From NCBI GenBank assembly GCA_036960305.1, contig JBALWA010000014.1, positions 1 through 64,000 of the forward strand: a stretch of 64,000 nt of DNA, in the 5' to 3' direction. Origin of the DNA: JBALVT01 sp036960305. Lineage in GTDB: Bacteria; Pseudomonadota; Gammaproteobacteria; Pseudomonadales; Halieaceae. The translations under genes and the position numbers were made by a program. The notes beneath the pieces are model-generated. The model saw nothing but the letters and a program-made list of their open reading frames with translations, was not told the DNA's origin and ran no database searches. Of the stretch, positions 9,067 to 18,173 are shown one piece after another (the first letter of the stretch is position 1; each line of letters starts with the position of its first letter).

Positions 9067-9108
9067 GAGTAACTCCTTTACATGAAATGTTGCGGGAAAC
9101 GGAATGGA

Positions 9109-10641
9109 CTACTTCTTGTACACCGCTTCCATCATCTGGTCGACCGTAAATGTTCCGGGGCGCTGTCTGGGCGGAAACTGCTGTAGCGAGTGGACGAACT
9201 GGCTAACAGTCCCCATGCCCAACATACCCACCGCACCAATTTTTTTATCCCACCAGGCATTGTAACTATTGGAATCCGTGTCGGCGCGTTCAAAGGGGTC
9301 CCGACGCAGGTTAAAGACCTTGGGAATACGCAGTATCACAAAAGGATCTCGCCAGACGTCGAATCTGCGTGCACGCTGCTCGGCAAAGACAAACTTCCAG
9401 TCGCCCACCCGGGTCGATGTCAACAATCCGTCGTCACTGAAGTAGAAAAACTCGCGGCGCGGTGCTGCCGCCTGATCCCCCTGCAGATACGGCAGGAAAT
9501 TATACCCATCCAGGTGCACCTTGAAGTTATCGCCACCAACGCGCTTGCCTTTGAGGAGATCTGCCTTGACCTTGCTATCCCCGACGGCGGCCATCAGCGT
9601 AGGCACCCAATCCAGGTGGGACATAATCTGGTTACTGATGACACCGGAGCCTATCTGACCAGGCCAACGGACCATGGCCGGTACCCGATAGCCCCCTTCC
9701 CAATTGGTATTCTTCTCTCCCCGGTAGGGCGTAATAGCCGCATCGGGCCACTGGTTGAAGTGGGGGCCGTTGTCAGTGGAATAGATCACGATCGTGTTAT
9801 CCGCTATACCCAGCTCGTCGAGCTTACCCAGGAGCTTGCCCACATGGCCATCGTGCTCGACCATGGCGTCGTTGTAAAAACCCTGGCCACTGGCACCCAG
9901 CTGTTCAGGTTTCACGTGGGTGTAGTAGTGCATGCGGGTTGAGTTAAACCAGACAAAGAAGGGTTTATCGTCCTTATGGGCCTTGTCGATAAACTTAAGC
10001 GAAGCCGCCAAAAACTCTTCATCTACAGTTTCCATGCGCTTTCTGGTCAGTGGACCACTGTCCTCAATTTTGCCATCAGCGTAACTGTGGATGACGCCGC
10101 GGGGGCCAAACTTCTCACGGTATCCCGGGAATTTCGGGTAGTCGGGATCCTCCGGTGTCTCTTCCGCATTCAGGTGATACAAATTGCCAAAAAACTCATC
10201 AAAACCGTGATTGGTGGGCAAGAATTCGTCCTTGTCGCCCAGGTGATTTTTTCCAAAATGGCCGGAAGTATAGCCGTGGGGTTTGAGCAGTTGGGCCAGG
10301 GTCGGATCTTCGGCCTGCAAGCCCAGCTCAGCGCCCGGTATGCCCACCTTGGTCAGGCCCGTGCGCACAGGGTGCTGACCCGTTATGAACGCGGAGCGCC
10401 CGGCTGTACAGCTTTGCTCACCGTAATAATCGGTAAAGACCGTGCCCTCGTTGGCAATACGATCAATGTTAGGTGTCTGGTATCCCATCTGGCCCATACT
10501 GTAGCGACTGATGTTCCAGATGCCGATATCGTCACCCCAGATCACCAGGATATTGGGCTTTTCCTCGGCCTGTAGCGCCGAGAGGGGTAAAAAGGCCCCC
10601 ATGAAAAGAGCGAGAGAACACATCGTGGTTTTCATGTTCAT
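9109..10641 (-). CDS. Arylsulfatase-type sulfatase, secreted
   Basis: A 510-residue type I sulfatase with a signal peptide (about 1-25, cleavage after LQA). Calcium-binding aspartates are visible at GDD (36-38), and the formylglycine site is C78-T-A-G-R82, followed by the usual TG...RTGL segment. FGly formation would need a maturase, which is not in this window. It hydrolyses sulfate esters in the periplasm; the organic part is unknown. It lies between TBDR-1 (43 nt upstream) and DUF3604-1 (42 nt downstream) on one strand. The start may be Met1 or Met3; AAAGGA lies upstream. A 66-bp fossil of a paralogous sulfatase is found at 13066-13131. Confidence 0.95.
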   Translation of the reverse strand: MNMKTTMCSLALFMGAFLPLSALQAEEKPNILVIWGDDIGIWNISRYSMGQMGYQTPNIDRIANEGTVFTDYYGEQSCTAGRSAFITGQHPVRTGLTKVGIPGAELGLQAEDPTLAQLLKPHGYTSGHFGKNHLGDKDEFLPTNHGFDEFFGNLYHLNAEETPEDPDYPKFPGYREKFGPRGVIHSYADGKIEDSGPLTRKRMETVDEEFLAASLKFIDKAHKDDKPFFVWFNSTRMHYYTHVKPEQLGASGQGFYNDAMVEHDGHVGKLLGKLDELGIADNTIVIYSTDNGPHFNQWPDAAITPYRGEKNTNWEGGYRVPAMVRWPGQIGSGVISNQIMSHLDWVPTLMAAVGDSKVKADLLKGKRVGGDNFKVHLDGYNFLPYLQGDQAAAPRREFFYFSDDGLLTSTRVGDWKFVFAEQRARRFDVWRDPFVILRIPKVFNLRRDPFERADTDSNSYNAWWDKKIGAVGMLGMGTVSQFVHSLQQFPPRQRPGTFTVDQMMEAVYKK

Positions 10642-10684
10642 GGGGGTTGTTTCCTTTCTCTAAGTTTGAGTTACAAAGCGTAGC

Positions 10685-13039
10685 CTAAAAACGATATTTT
10701 GCCTGCAGAACATAGCTGCGTGGCGCATCAATCTGCTGATGATAGGTCTCGCCAAAACCCTGGCCCGCCAGAGGCACATCGTTACCCCAGGTGGTGGTTT
10801 CCTCATCTGTCAGGTTCTTGCCAATCAGGGCTACGCTCCATGTATCCCCATTGTTAGCGAGTTGGACGCGGGCATTGAGCTTCCAGTAGGCATCCTGGTT
10901 GAGCACCGGGTCCTGATCATTGGGTATAACGAAGTCATCGGAATACATCACATCCATACCAAATTTCATTTCCAGGTTGTCGCCTACGCTGAGATAGTAA
11001 TCTGCTGCCAGATTCGCAGACCACTCAGGCGCAAACTGTAAGGGCTTGCCGGCCAGATCCTGCACACAGCTGCTACGTGAGCCACCCGAGGCAATCCAGT
11101 CGATCACCTGTGGCTCGTTGCAACCGGCGTTATCAAAGGAGCCATATTCGGCCTTCAGGTAAGCCAGCCCGCCAGACAGCGTCAGGCTCTCGGTCACCGC
11201 CACAGAGCCGTCCAGCTCAACACCTTTGGTTTCCGTCTCTGCAGCATTCCCCACGGTGAAGCCCGCGTTGCCATCGAAGGTACTGACCTGTACGTCAGTG
11301 AACTCATTGTAAAACGCAGCGACGTTCAGGCGGGCACGCCCCTCCCATAGATCCATCTTGGCACCGAGTTCAATGCCTTCCACGCTCTCGTCTTCATATT
11401 CTGCGGCGTCGACATTGCCGCGTCCATTGGCCTCATCAAAGCCGCCGGCTTTGTAACCATTACTCAGCTTGAAGTAGGTCATCGTCGCGTCGCTGACATC
11501 CCACTGGACGGTGATATCACCCGTCCAGTGCTCCTCAGACCGCTCGTTGCTGAAGTCTGGGTACTCCGTGCAAACATAGGCAACCGTCTCACAAACCACT
11601 GCACCACTGGAATTGAAAACGTGGTCGGTCGAAAATTGCAGCACCTGGTCGTAAATTCCCGCCAACTGTGGATTACGATTCGTAGTGAAAAGGTCGTGCA
11701 CGAACAGCGATTTTTCGAACTCTTTCTGGTCATCACTGAAGCGCAGCCCGCCGATAAGGCGAAAGGCGTCGCTGACATTCCAGGTCAACTGGACGAAAGT
11801 AGACCAGGTCTCTGCATCTTGCTGGAAGTAGCCGATGCCTGTGCTGTCGAAGCCACCGTCACCGATACCCGCAGACGATAGAACAGCATCGGTAAAGCGG
11901 TCGTGCTCCAGGTCTTCTTCCTGATAATACAACCCAGCCAGGTACTCCAGTGTACCGCCCGTGGGCGATGACAAAATGAATTCTTGAGAGAACTGCTTGT
12001 GCGTCTCATCGCGGCCTCGACCCAGGAACTGCAGAGGGCCGTAATCGACATCCAGATAATTATCAAAATGGTAGTCAACATAACCCGTAACCGACTTCAG
12101 GTTGTGCTCACCGATACCCCAATCCACCGTAAGTGTCGCGATATCCCACTCACTGTCGTGAAAATCAGAATCGGAACGAATACCACCCACATTCTTGGCC
12201 GAGCGGTCGTAGCCAAAGCTGGGTTTGAAGTCCGGGTCCGCCGCCCGATAACGGTCGATGGAAAAGTCTGTGGCTATCGATACCATATCCTGGCGGCCCA
12301 AACGTTCAGACTCACCGCTTTCGTACTTGAAACGTACGTCGAGATTATCGGCCGCGTACCAGTGCAGTACCAAGCGACCCACTGTATCTTTGCCCTGAAC
12401 TTCATCCTGTCCCAGGAAGGTGTTATCCATATAGCCATCGGTTTCGTCCCGCTTGATGACGAAGCGAGCGCCCAGTGTCTCGGTGATCGGCCCGGACAAC
12501 ATCAAGGTGGTATTCCAGTGGTCAAACTCCGGCTCGTAGTTGGCTTCCACAGAACCTTCGAACGTATCGCTTGGGCCCGCAGTGGTGATATTGATGGCAC
12601 CGGCAATGGTGTTCTTGCCGAACAGCGTACTCTGGGGTCCTTTCAGTATTTCCACCCGGGCAACATCGAGAAAGCTGGAACGGGATGCCTGGCCGCGACC
12701 GAAATAAACGCCATCTATAAATGTGCCCACAGATTGCTCAAACCCGTAGTTTACGCCGGAGCCGATACCACGAATAAACAACTGATCACCGCCACTGGCT
12801 TCGGCGATATGGACATTGGGCATGAAAATGGCCAAGTCTTCCAGGGACTCAATGCCCTGTTCACTAATCTTCTCGCCACTCATGACCGACAAGGCGATGG
12901 GAACATCCTGTAGACCGACCTCACGTTTTGTGGCTGTGACAACCACTTCTTCCAACATGGGCTGAGCCAACGCTGACGTGCTGGCGACAGCCAGTGCCAT
13001 CGCAGACAGTGTAAACCTTGATGTAGTATTCGCTTTCAT
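10685..13039 (-). CDS. TonB-dependent outer-membrane receptor (TBDR-1)
   Basis: A 784-residue receptor of the FyuA/IacA-like TonB-dependent group. It has a signal peptide ending at SALAQ, a TonB-box region MLEEVVVTATKR, a plug domain (LFIRGIGSG, VEILKGPQSTLFGKNTIAGAINI) and a 22-strand-type beta barrel with the aromatic C-terminus LQAKYRF. The start at 13039 follows GAGGGAAG at a good distance; the longer reading from 13054 is less likely. It imports a large or scarce substrate across the outer membrane with TonB energy. The barrel is similar to that of TBDR-2 (13153-15573), both ending with a shared SVALIGKNLTDEET block, so the two are paralogues. Directly upstream of the sulfatase gene. Confidence 0.96.
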   Translation of the reverse strand: MKANTTSRFTLSAMALAVASTSALAQPMLEEVVVTATKREVGLQDVPIALSVMSGEKISEQGIESLEDLAIFMPNVHIAEASGGDQLFIRGIGSGVNYGFEQSVGTFIDGVYFGRGQASRSSFLDVARVEILKGPQSTLFGKNTIAGAINITTAGPSDTFEGSVEANYEPEFDHWNTTLMLSGPITETLGARFVIKRDETDGYMDNTFLGQDEVQGKDTVGRLVLHWYAADNLDVRFKYESGESERLGRQDMVSIATDFSIDRYRAADPDFKPSFGYDRSAKNVGGIRSDSDFHDSEWDIATLTVDWGIGEHNLKSVTGYVDYHFDNYLDVDYGPLQFLGRGRDETHKQFSQEFILSSPTGGTLEYLAGLYYQEEDLEHDRFTDAVLSSAGIGDGGFDSTGIGYFQQDAETWSTFVQLTWNVSDAFRLIGGLRFSDDQKEFEKSLFVHDLFTTNRNPQLAGIYDQVLQFSTDHVFNSSGAVVCETVAYVCTEYPDFSNERSEEHWTGDITVQWDVSDATMTYFKLSNGYKAGGFDEANGRGNVDAAEYEDESVEGIELGAKMDLWEGRARLNVAAFYNEFTDVQVSTFDGNAGFTVGNAAETETKGVELDGSVAVTESLTLSGGLAYLKAEYGSFDNAGCNEPQVIDWIASGGSRSSCVQDLAGKPLQFAPEWSANLAADYYLSVGDNLEMKFGMDVMYSDDFVIPNDQDPVLNQDAYWKLNARVQLANNGDTWSVALIGKNLTDEETTTWGNDVPLAGQGFGETYHQQIDAPRSYVLQAKYRF

Positions 13040-13065
13040 TATGACTTCCCTCACCTGATTGCATG

Positions 13066-13131
13066 ACCCAGCTAGTTGAGCTTAGCCAGGAGTTTGCCCA
13101 CATGACCGTCGTGCTCGACGATGGCATCGTT
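13066..13131 (-). pseudogene. Fossil fragment of a second arylsulfatase gene
   Basis: Read on the minus strand this gives NDAIVEHDGHVGKLLAKLN-stop-LG, matching NDAMVEHDGHVGKLLGKLDELG in the intact sulfatase (nucleotides about 9811-9876). 58 of 66 bases agree. Several differences are third-codon changes and one turns GAG into the stop TAG, so it is a decayed paralogue and not a recent copy. It lies in the 113-nt gap between TBDR-2 and TBDR-1, where an intact sulfatase gene would be expected from the TBDR-1/sulfatase order. Confidence 0.85.
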
Positions 13132-13152
13132 ATTGCGTTAAAAAAGGCCGCT

Positions 13153-15573
13153 CTAGAAGCGATACCTTGCCTGTAGGGCGAAAGAGCGAGGCCGCTCTGG
13201 GACGCCAAAATAGGAGTTACTGGCGCTGGTAGGTACGTCGTTATTCCACACCCGGGTTTCCTCATCGGTCAGGTTCTTACCGATCAGGGCCACCGACCAG
13301 GTGTCATCGACACTGGCCAACGCGATACGGGCATTTACCCGTGTGTTGGCGTCGTGTTTGGTGCTGGGGTCCAGGTCAAGCGCCGAGTAAAACTTGTCGC
13401 TGTAGTTCACATCCGCATTGGTGCGCAACTCCATGCTGCCCGTCAAGGGGATTATCCATTCGGCATTGATGTTGTAACTCCACTCGGGGGCAAACAGCAG
13501 CGTCTCGCCGGCCAGGTCCTGGCCTCCGGGATTAAGCGGGGTTAAGGGAGCGGTCAGGTTTTCACCCGTGGTTGGACTGATGCAACCCGGGTTGTTCAGG
13601 GGGTCGGTGGCCTGGGGGACGGTACAGGTAGCGCCATCGAAACTGTCGTAGGTGGCGTCCAGGAAGGCGACTGAACCGCCCAAAGTAAAGCCCTCCGCCA
13701 GCAACCAACGGCCGTCTACCTCGACGCCCTGGCTGATTGCCTCACCAGCATTGCTCACCTGGAACACATCCCCCACAAGAGAACTCACCTGCAAATCTTC
13801 ATACTCCATTCGGAAAACAGCAACATTGAGGGTGGCCGCGCCGTCGGCCAGGGTCATCTTGGCCCCCAACTCATAGGCAATCACCGTTTCCTCATCGAAT
13901 TCGAGAATGGAACTATCGACGCCGGTTTCAATCACGCCACCATCGGGCTCACCGGTAAAGAGATCGCCCGTACGAACCGTGGGGCCTTCACTGCTATAGG
14001 CTTCATCAAAACCACCCCCCTTGAAGCCCGTACTCACGCTGGCGTACAGCATGCTGTTGTCGGTCGCATCCCACTGGATGTTGCCTGACCAGGTCACGGC
14101 ATCTTCGTCCCTCGAAAGGTTTGTAAAAGAATGACTGCGCAAATCCCCAATCAGTGCATTATCCCTGGGACGGGCCTGCACGATCGTATCGGCCGACGGC
14201 AGACTGGTCCCTGCCCTGGCGCCAAGAATGCCCCGGTTTTCGCTGATTTTATCCAGATCCTTCTCTTCCTCGTTGTAGCGTATACCCAGGCCGATACGCA
14301 CGGTGTCCGCAACATTCCAGGTACCCTGGGCAAATAAAGCCCAGGAGCTGGACTCCTGATCGTAGACACTGGGCGGGCCTATATCATCCAGAATCACCAG
14401 CGCATTCACGCCTACCGGCCCGAGCAGGGCAAAGTCCAGCGCAGTATTGGTTCTGCTGATACTCAGCTCTGAACTCTGGTAGTAACCGCCGACAATCCAG
14501 TCCAGCGTTTCACCGCCGGGGGAGACAAGGCGAAGCTCCTGGCTGAACTGGTCGTACTCCTCTTCCAAATGACGGTGCACGGCCGCAGTCGCGGCATTAT
14601 CGCTGTCCTGATCGCGCACGGTTTCATAGCCGGCGTAGCCGGTCACAGAGGTCAGGGTGGCGAATGCCAGGTCCCAGTTAACAGTTAAGGCGAAGACGTC
14701 TGTGTCGGTCTCAGTGGTGGATGCAAGGTCCAACGCGCCTCGGTCCCGGTCACTCAAGATGGGGAACGGCTCTTCGTTCTCAAAATTGATAGGCTGATCC
14801 GACTGATAGATAACACTGGGCAGGTTGGCAACATCAAAATCACCATTCTCATACTTGGCCAGCACTTCGATATTGTCCGTCGCATCCCACAGTAAGCTGG
14901 CGCGAACAAACAGGTTGTCTTTGTCCGGCCCCTCTACGTTCAGCGTCTCGTTATCCCACCAGCCATCCATACCTTCATAGCGCACGGCGAGGCGCCCAGC
15001 GAGATTGTCGGTAATTCCACCATTGATCACACCGGTATAAAGCTGTTCGCCATCTTCCGGCGCGTACAAAGCCTCCACGTAGGCTTCAAACTCATGATCG
15101 GGTCGCGCGCTGGTGATATTGATTGCACCGCCGATGGTGTTCTTGCCAAAAAGAATTCCCTGCGGTCCCTTCAACACCTCGACTCGCGCCAGATCCAGCG
15201 TCAGCGGCACCGAGGCCAACTGGGCTCGACCAGAGTAGATACCGTCGATATACATACCGACAGACTGCTCAAAGCCGGCATTGGTACCCGAGCCTACTCC
15301 GCGAATAAACAGGTTCGGCGAAGCGGCGCCACTGGTGATGCTGACATTGGGGATGTAGAGTGTCAGCTCCTCCAAGTTCACAATACCCACATCATTCACT
15401 TTTTCTCCGCTCATGGCGGCGACGGCGATGGGAACGTCCTGCAGACTCTGTTCACGCTTCTGGGCGGTGACCACCACCTCTTCGAGCATTAACTGGGCCA
15501 TGGTGGGTGCAACGGGCGATACAGCCAGGGCCAGTGCAGTCAGACTTAGGTGGGGCTTGTTAAAAATACTCAT
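13153..15573 (-). CDS. TonB-dependent outer-membrane receptor (TBDR-2)
   Basis: An 806-residue TonB-dependent receptor. It shows a signal peptide (cleavage near PTMAQ), TonB box LMLEEVVVTAQKR, plug motifs (LFIRGVGSG, VEVLKGPQGILFGKNTIGGAI) and a barrel ending in FALQARYRF. AAGGGAA lies upstream of the ATG. The 337-nt upstream region contains operator C and a decayed receptor start. It is a paralogue of TBDR-1 but differs in several barrel loops, so the two may take up related but distinct ligands. No STN domain is present, so it is a plain transporter rather than a signalling transducer. Confidence 0.95.
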   Translation of the reverse strand: MSIFNKPHLSLTALALAVSPVAPTMAQLMLEEVVVTAQKREQSLQDVPIAVAAMSGEKVNDVGIVNLEELTLYIPNVSITSGAASPNLFIRGVGSGTNAGFEQSVGMYIDGIYSGRAQLASVPLTLDLARVEVLKGPQGILFGKNTIGGAINITSARPDHEFEAYVEALYAPEDGEQLYTGVINGGITDNLAGRLAVRYEGMDGWWDNETLNVEGPDKDNLFVRASLLWDATDNIEVLAKYENGDFDVANLPSVIYQSDQPINFENEEPFPILSDRDRGALDLASTTETDTDVFALTVNWDLAFATLTSVTGYAGYETVRDQDSDNAATAAVHRHLEEEYDQFSQELRLVSPGGETLDWIVGGYYQSSELSISRTNTALDFALLGPVGVNALVILDDIGPPSVYDQESSSWALFAQGTWNVADTVRIGLGIRYNEEEKDLDKISENRGILGARAGTSLPSADTIVQARPRDNALIGDLRSHSFTNLSRDEDAVTWSGNIQWDATDNSMLYASVSTGFKGGGFDEAYSSEGPTVRTGDLFTGEPDGGVIETGVDSSILEFDEETVIAYELGAKMTLADGAATLNVAVFRMEYEDLQVSSLVGDVFQVSNAGEAISQGVEVDGRWLLAEGFTLGGSVAFLDATYDSFDGATCTVPQATDPLNNPGCISPTTGENLTAPLTPLNPGGQDLAGETLLFAPEWSYNINAEWIIPLTGSMELRTNADVNYSDKFYSALDLDPSTKHDANTRVNARIALASVDDTWSVALIGKNLTDEETRVWNNDVPTSASNSYFGVPERPRSFALQARYRF

Positions 15574-15672
15574 GCGGAATTCCCTTATTGATTTGAAATT
15601 ATCTTGATGACGGACAATTCGTTCGCCACTGCTTATTTAAGAAATTAAAAGAACGGCTTCTCGCTGATCGGA

Positions 15673-15771
15673 TTAATAAGGTATACCGGTAGAAGTTTTT
15701 ATTCTTGAACTTTGGAGGCAGGAAAGTGCCCTTGAAAATTGTGTGGACTTCGATCGGTTATATCGCTTCAT
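15673..15771 (-). pseudogene. Decayed TonB-receptor start, now a 32-codon frame
   Basis: The minus strand from 15792 reads AATCAGGTGAGGTAGGTC then AAAATGAAGCG, almost the same as the initiation region of TBDR-1 (AATCAGGTGAGGGAAGTC, ATAATGAAAGCG at about 13061-13032). Similarity continues weakly past the start, with one base missing after ATGAA, which shifts the frame and ends it after 32 codons. It is most simply a relic of a third receptor gene. A translated leader peptide is the alternative, since the ribosome-binding site is intact. Confidence 0.5.
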
Positions 15772-15864
15772 TTTGACCTACCTCACCTGATTACTTTTTA
15801 TATTTTATATTTTATATACAGCTTACTTTACAGTGCATAATTTAACCAATCTACCCCCACTAAA

Positions 15865-15902
15865 CTTTATATTTGGCGACAGATAGTTGATTATTTGTGA
15901 CA
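15865..15902 (-). promoter_or_regulatory. Putative AraC-type paired operator C upstream of TBDR-2
   Basis: On the minus strand TGTCACAAATAATCAAC (15902-15886) and TGTCGCCAAATATAAAG (15881-15865) start exactly 21 bp apart; the two agree at 11 of 17 positions. Against site D about 32 of 40 bases match. It lies about 290 nt before the TBDR-2 start but only about 95 nt before the fossil receptor start. Confidence 0.65.
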
Positions 15903-15910
15903 CATCCCCC

Positions 15911-16909
15911 CTATAGCAACTTCTCACGCTTGGCCCACTCCTCAGTACGTCGCATACCATCCTCCAGACCAACCTGGGATTGGTAATCCAGTAGTTGTTG
16001 TGCCTTTTCGATGGAATACCCCGCCTTGCGGGACAACATATCGATGGTGCCTCGGCCCAGCTCAGTGCTGGCACCCATTGCCTGAGCAAGCACTCTGGCC
16101 GATTCAGCAATTAGTAGCGCCACGCCTGTGCTCATGGTTCGAGGTGATTTCGCGCCGGCCATGCGCACGTGATAGGAAAAAAACTCCTGACACGTGGGCT
16201 CTATGCCGCCGCTGATATTGAATATCTGGCCTGCGCCCTCTGCTCGGGTAGCCGCCAGTAACAAGCCCTCTACCAGGTCGTCGATATAGATTGGACTGAA
16301 CAAACCCTTCCCATGGGCGGGCAACAGGAATTTCCCGGAGCGAATCATCTCCAGAGGAAGCACCACCCAGGGGCGAGAGCCCGGTCCATAGACATCACCC
16401 GGCCGCACAATCGTGCAGTCCATTTTTCCGCTGGCGTGGCAGGCGAGCACGATATGCTCACTGGCAATCTTGGTATCTACATAGGTGTTGCCCATAGGCC
16501 TCAATGGCTGGCTCTCTACGCAGGGTTCTGTTGCATTAAAGCCGTAGGCCGCGACAGATGACAACTGAACAAACCGTTTTACCCCGGCAGCCTGGCAGTG
16601 TTCCAGTAAGTCAGCCGTGGCTTTGACGTTGATACGCCAGGCCTGGTCCATGGAAGCGGTGTTGGAAACCAATGCAGCGGTATGAATGACCGTGTCGACG
16701 CCATCGAGGGCGTGGCACCACTGGTCTGGCTGAGTCAAATCACCGGCAACAACGCCCCCTGCAGGGTCTGCTTTGAAATCCAGGCCTGAAACCTCAGCCC
16801 CCAGTTCACGGCAGCGCTTTGACAGCGCTTTGCCGATAAACCCGCTGGCACCGGTAATAAAAACCTTGCCGCTAAGCTCTAGGACTTGACTGACGGTGTC
16901 CCCATTCAT
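15911..16909 (-). CDS. NAD-dependent epimerase/dehydratase or 3-beta-HSD-like SDR
   Basis: A 332-residue extended short-chain dehydrogenase. The nucleotide-binding motif GASGFIG lies at about 18-24 and the active-site YVDTK at about 140, with SSVAAYG supplying the serine. The motif IRPGDVYGPG is typical of NDP-sugar epimerases and of 3-beta-hydroxysteroid dehydrogenases, and by eye these cannot be separated. The start at 16909 has GGGAG 8 nt upstream; a longer start at 16963 lacks one. Paired operator D lies about 80 nt upstream. It is transcribed toward the TBDR-2 promoter region, so it is probably a single-gene unit of the same regulon. Confidence 0.9.
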   Translation of the reverse strand: MNGDTVSQVLELSGKVFITGASGFIGKALSKRCRELGAEVSGLDFKADPAGGVVAGDLTQPDQWCHALDGVDTVIHTAALVSNTASMDQAWRINVKATADLLEHCQAAGVKRFVQLSSVAAYGFNATEPCVESQPLRPMGNTYVDTKIASEHIVLACHASGKMDCTIVRPGDVYGPGSRPWVVLPLEMIRSGKFLLPAHGKGLFSPIYIDDLVEGLLLAATRAEGAGQIFNISGGIEPTCQEFFSYHVRMAGAKSPRTMSTGVALLIAESARVLAQAMGASTELGRGTIDMLSRKAGYSIEKAQQLLDYQSQVGLEDGMRRTEEWAKREKLL

Positions 16910-16989
16910 ATAACAACTCCCAACGATGGAAGGACGACTTGGAGGTCGTCCTGAATGAATCATAGTCTAGCGATTCACGGGGTGTAAAA

Positions 16990-17027
16990 CTTTAGAAATA
17001 ACGACAGAAAGTTGATGATTAGTGACG
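16990..17027 (-). promoter_or_regulatory. Putative AraC-type paired operator D upstream of the SDR gene
   Basis: The minus strand shows CGTCACTAATCATCAAC (17027-17011) and TGTCGTTATTTCTAAAG (17006-16990) with a 21-bp start-to-start distance. It is the best match to site C (about 32 of 40 bases). It sits between the SDR gene start (16909) and the end of the DUF6122-like gene (17059), where an SDR promoter is expected. Confidence 0.65.
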
Positions 17028-17058
17028 ATACTGGGAGGCCGCACTGGCCCAGGCAACG

Positions 17059-17373
17059 CTAATTCATCCACACCCCACTGCTTACCTGGCAATCGATTGC
17101 GTCCAAAGCCATATGAACAGACAAGCCAATCCCCACTACTCTCGTCTTCGGTACAATCGAAAGCAAAACGTAGAGGACAATAAACCACAGCTGGTGCAAT
17201 GGATGAAATCCAATACTACAGCGGTTGGGATCGTAGATCGGATTGGCAAGCAGGTGGTCAACGTCCACCAGCATCGTTGCAATCAATATGAGATAGACGA
17301 GCTTCCAGTTTGCTCTAAAGAATAGCCCGGCTAGAACGGCCGGGACTAAAAAATGCAGGGCCAGGTGAAACAT
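17059..17373 (-). CDS. Small membrane protein, DUF6122-like
   Basis: A 104-residue membrane protein with about three hydrophobic segments (3-22, 26-40, 63-80). The middle contains the conserved-looking DVDHLLANPIYDP followed by FHPLH, which I associate with the DUF6122 family. Asp and His clusters near a membrane helix suggest a metal site, as in YdjM/LexA-regulated hydrolases, but the function is unknown. It starts 100 nt after the racemase-family gene on the same strand and may be the last gene of that operon. Confidence 0.75.
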   Translation of the reverse strand: MFHLALHFLVPAVLAGLFFRANWKLVYLILIATMLVDVDHLLANPIYDPNRCSIGFHPLHQLWFIVLYVLLSIVPKTRVVGIGLSVHMALDAIDCQVSSGVWMN

Positions 17374-17473
17374 TTGCCTTCTATACTCCCCTTAACATTC
17401 TGCTGACGTTTGGGACTCCTGGCATTCACAATAATGACTAACTCAAAATGATTGCCCCGTGTCCCGGAAGCTC

Positions 17474-18169
17474 TTACGACGAAATAGCTAACTTTACCGC
17501 CGCAGCTGCATGAATCTCCGTCGTGTCGTACAAAGGTACCGATGTATGTTGCTGCTGGACCAGCAAGGCTATCTCGGTGCAACCGAGAATGACTGCTTGC
17601 GCCCCTCTTGCGTAGAGATTATTGATAATACGTAGATATTCGTCTCTTGATGCATCAAGGGTTTTTCCAAAGCACAGCTCGTTAAAGATAACCTCATGAA
17701 CAATTTTTCGCTCTTTTGCCTCGGGAACCAGGACCTGGATATTGTATTTATTCGACAGGCGTCCTCTGTAGAAGTCTTGCTCCATAGTAAATTGGGTACC
17801 GAGCAGGCCAACGCAGTCAATATGTCCCGCCACGAGTCTATCCGCGGTGGCGTCTGCTATGTGTAGAATCGGGATAGATAGTTTACTGGCTATTTCATCC
17901 GCCACTTTGTGCATCGTATTGGTACAAATCAGCAGAAAATCAGCCCCGCCCGCCTCCACGGCCATGGCAGCGCGGGACAAAATATCGGCAACCTCGCTCC
18001 AGTCTCCCTGATGCTGTAGCTTTTGAAGCTCATCAAAATCGACACTGTACATACAAATTTTTGCTGAATGATGGCCCCCCAGTGACTCTTTGATGCCTTC
18101 ATTCAGTGCCCTGTAGTAGCTGGCAGTAGATTGCCAGCTCATTCCGCCCACCATTCCTATAGTCTTCAT
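17474..18169 (-). CDS. Aspartate/glutamate racemase family protein
   Basis: A 231-residue cofactor-independent racemase-family enzyme of the YgeA-like group. Both catalytic cysteines are visible: C82 in CTNTMHK and C197 in GCTEI. The start MKTIGMVGGMSWQST is the usual N-terminus of this family, so the ATG at 18169 is safe. It follows DUF3604-2 by 4 nt, so translation is probably coupled. Family members racemise amino acids or act as isomerases/decarboxylases on hydantoin and maleate-like substrates; which applies is unknown. Confidence 0.9.
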   Translation of the reverse strand: MKTIGMVGGMSWQSTASYYRALNEGIKESLGGHHSAKICMYSVDFDELQKLQHQGDWSEVADILSRAAMAVEAGGADFLLICTNTMHKVADEIASKLSIPILHIADATADRLVAGHIDCVGLLGTQFTMEQDFYRGRLSNKYNIQVLVPEAKERKIVHEVIFNELCFGKTLDASRDEYLRIINNLYARGAQAVILGCTEIALLVQQQHTSVPLYDTTEIHAAAAVKLAISS

Positions 18170-18173
18170 ATAA

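Larger units (their letters stand above)
15574..15910. other. 337-nt intergenic region upstream of TBDR-2
   Basis: The stretch has no intact gene of normal size. It holds a fossil receptor start with a 32-codon reading frame (15673-15771), an AT-rich run of TTTTATA-type repeats at about 15795-15819, and paired operator C at 15865-15902. The order operator, AT-rich run, fossil start, live gene fits a leader region that once drove another receptor and now drives TBDR-2. Confidence 0.6.

Noticed and set aside
9190..9942. A 250-codon open frame on the plus strand
   Set aside because: It is antisense to the sulfatase gene and shows no domain or ribosome-binding site.
11984..12913. A 309-codon open frame on the plus strand
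   Set aside because: It is antisense to TBDR-1, whose plug and barrel motifs are clear; the opposite frame has no family features.
12921..13265. A 114-codon minus-strand frame across the gap between the receptors
   Set aside because: It overlaps both receptor genes out of frame; the real signal in the gap is the sulfatase fossil in another frame.
15795..15819. AT-rich TTTTATA repeats as a possible replication origin element
   Set aside because: There are no DnaA boxes or replication genes nearby; it is better explained as part of an AT-rich promoter leader.
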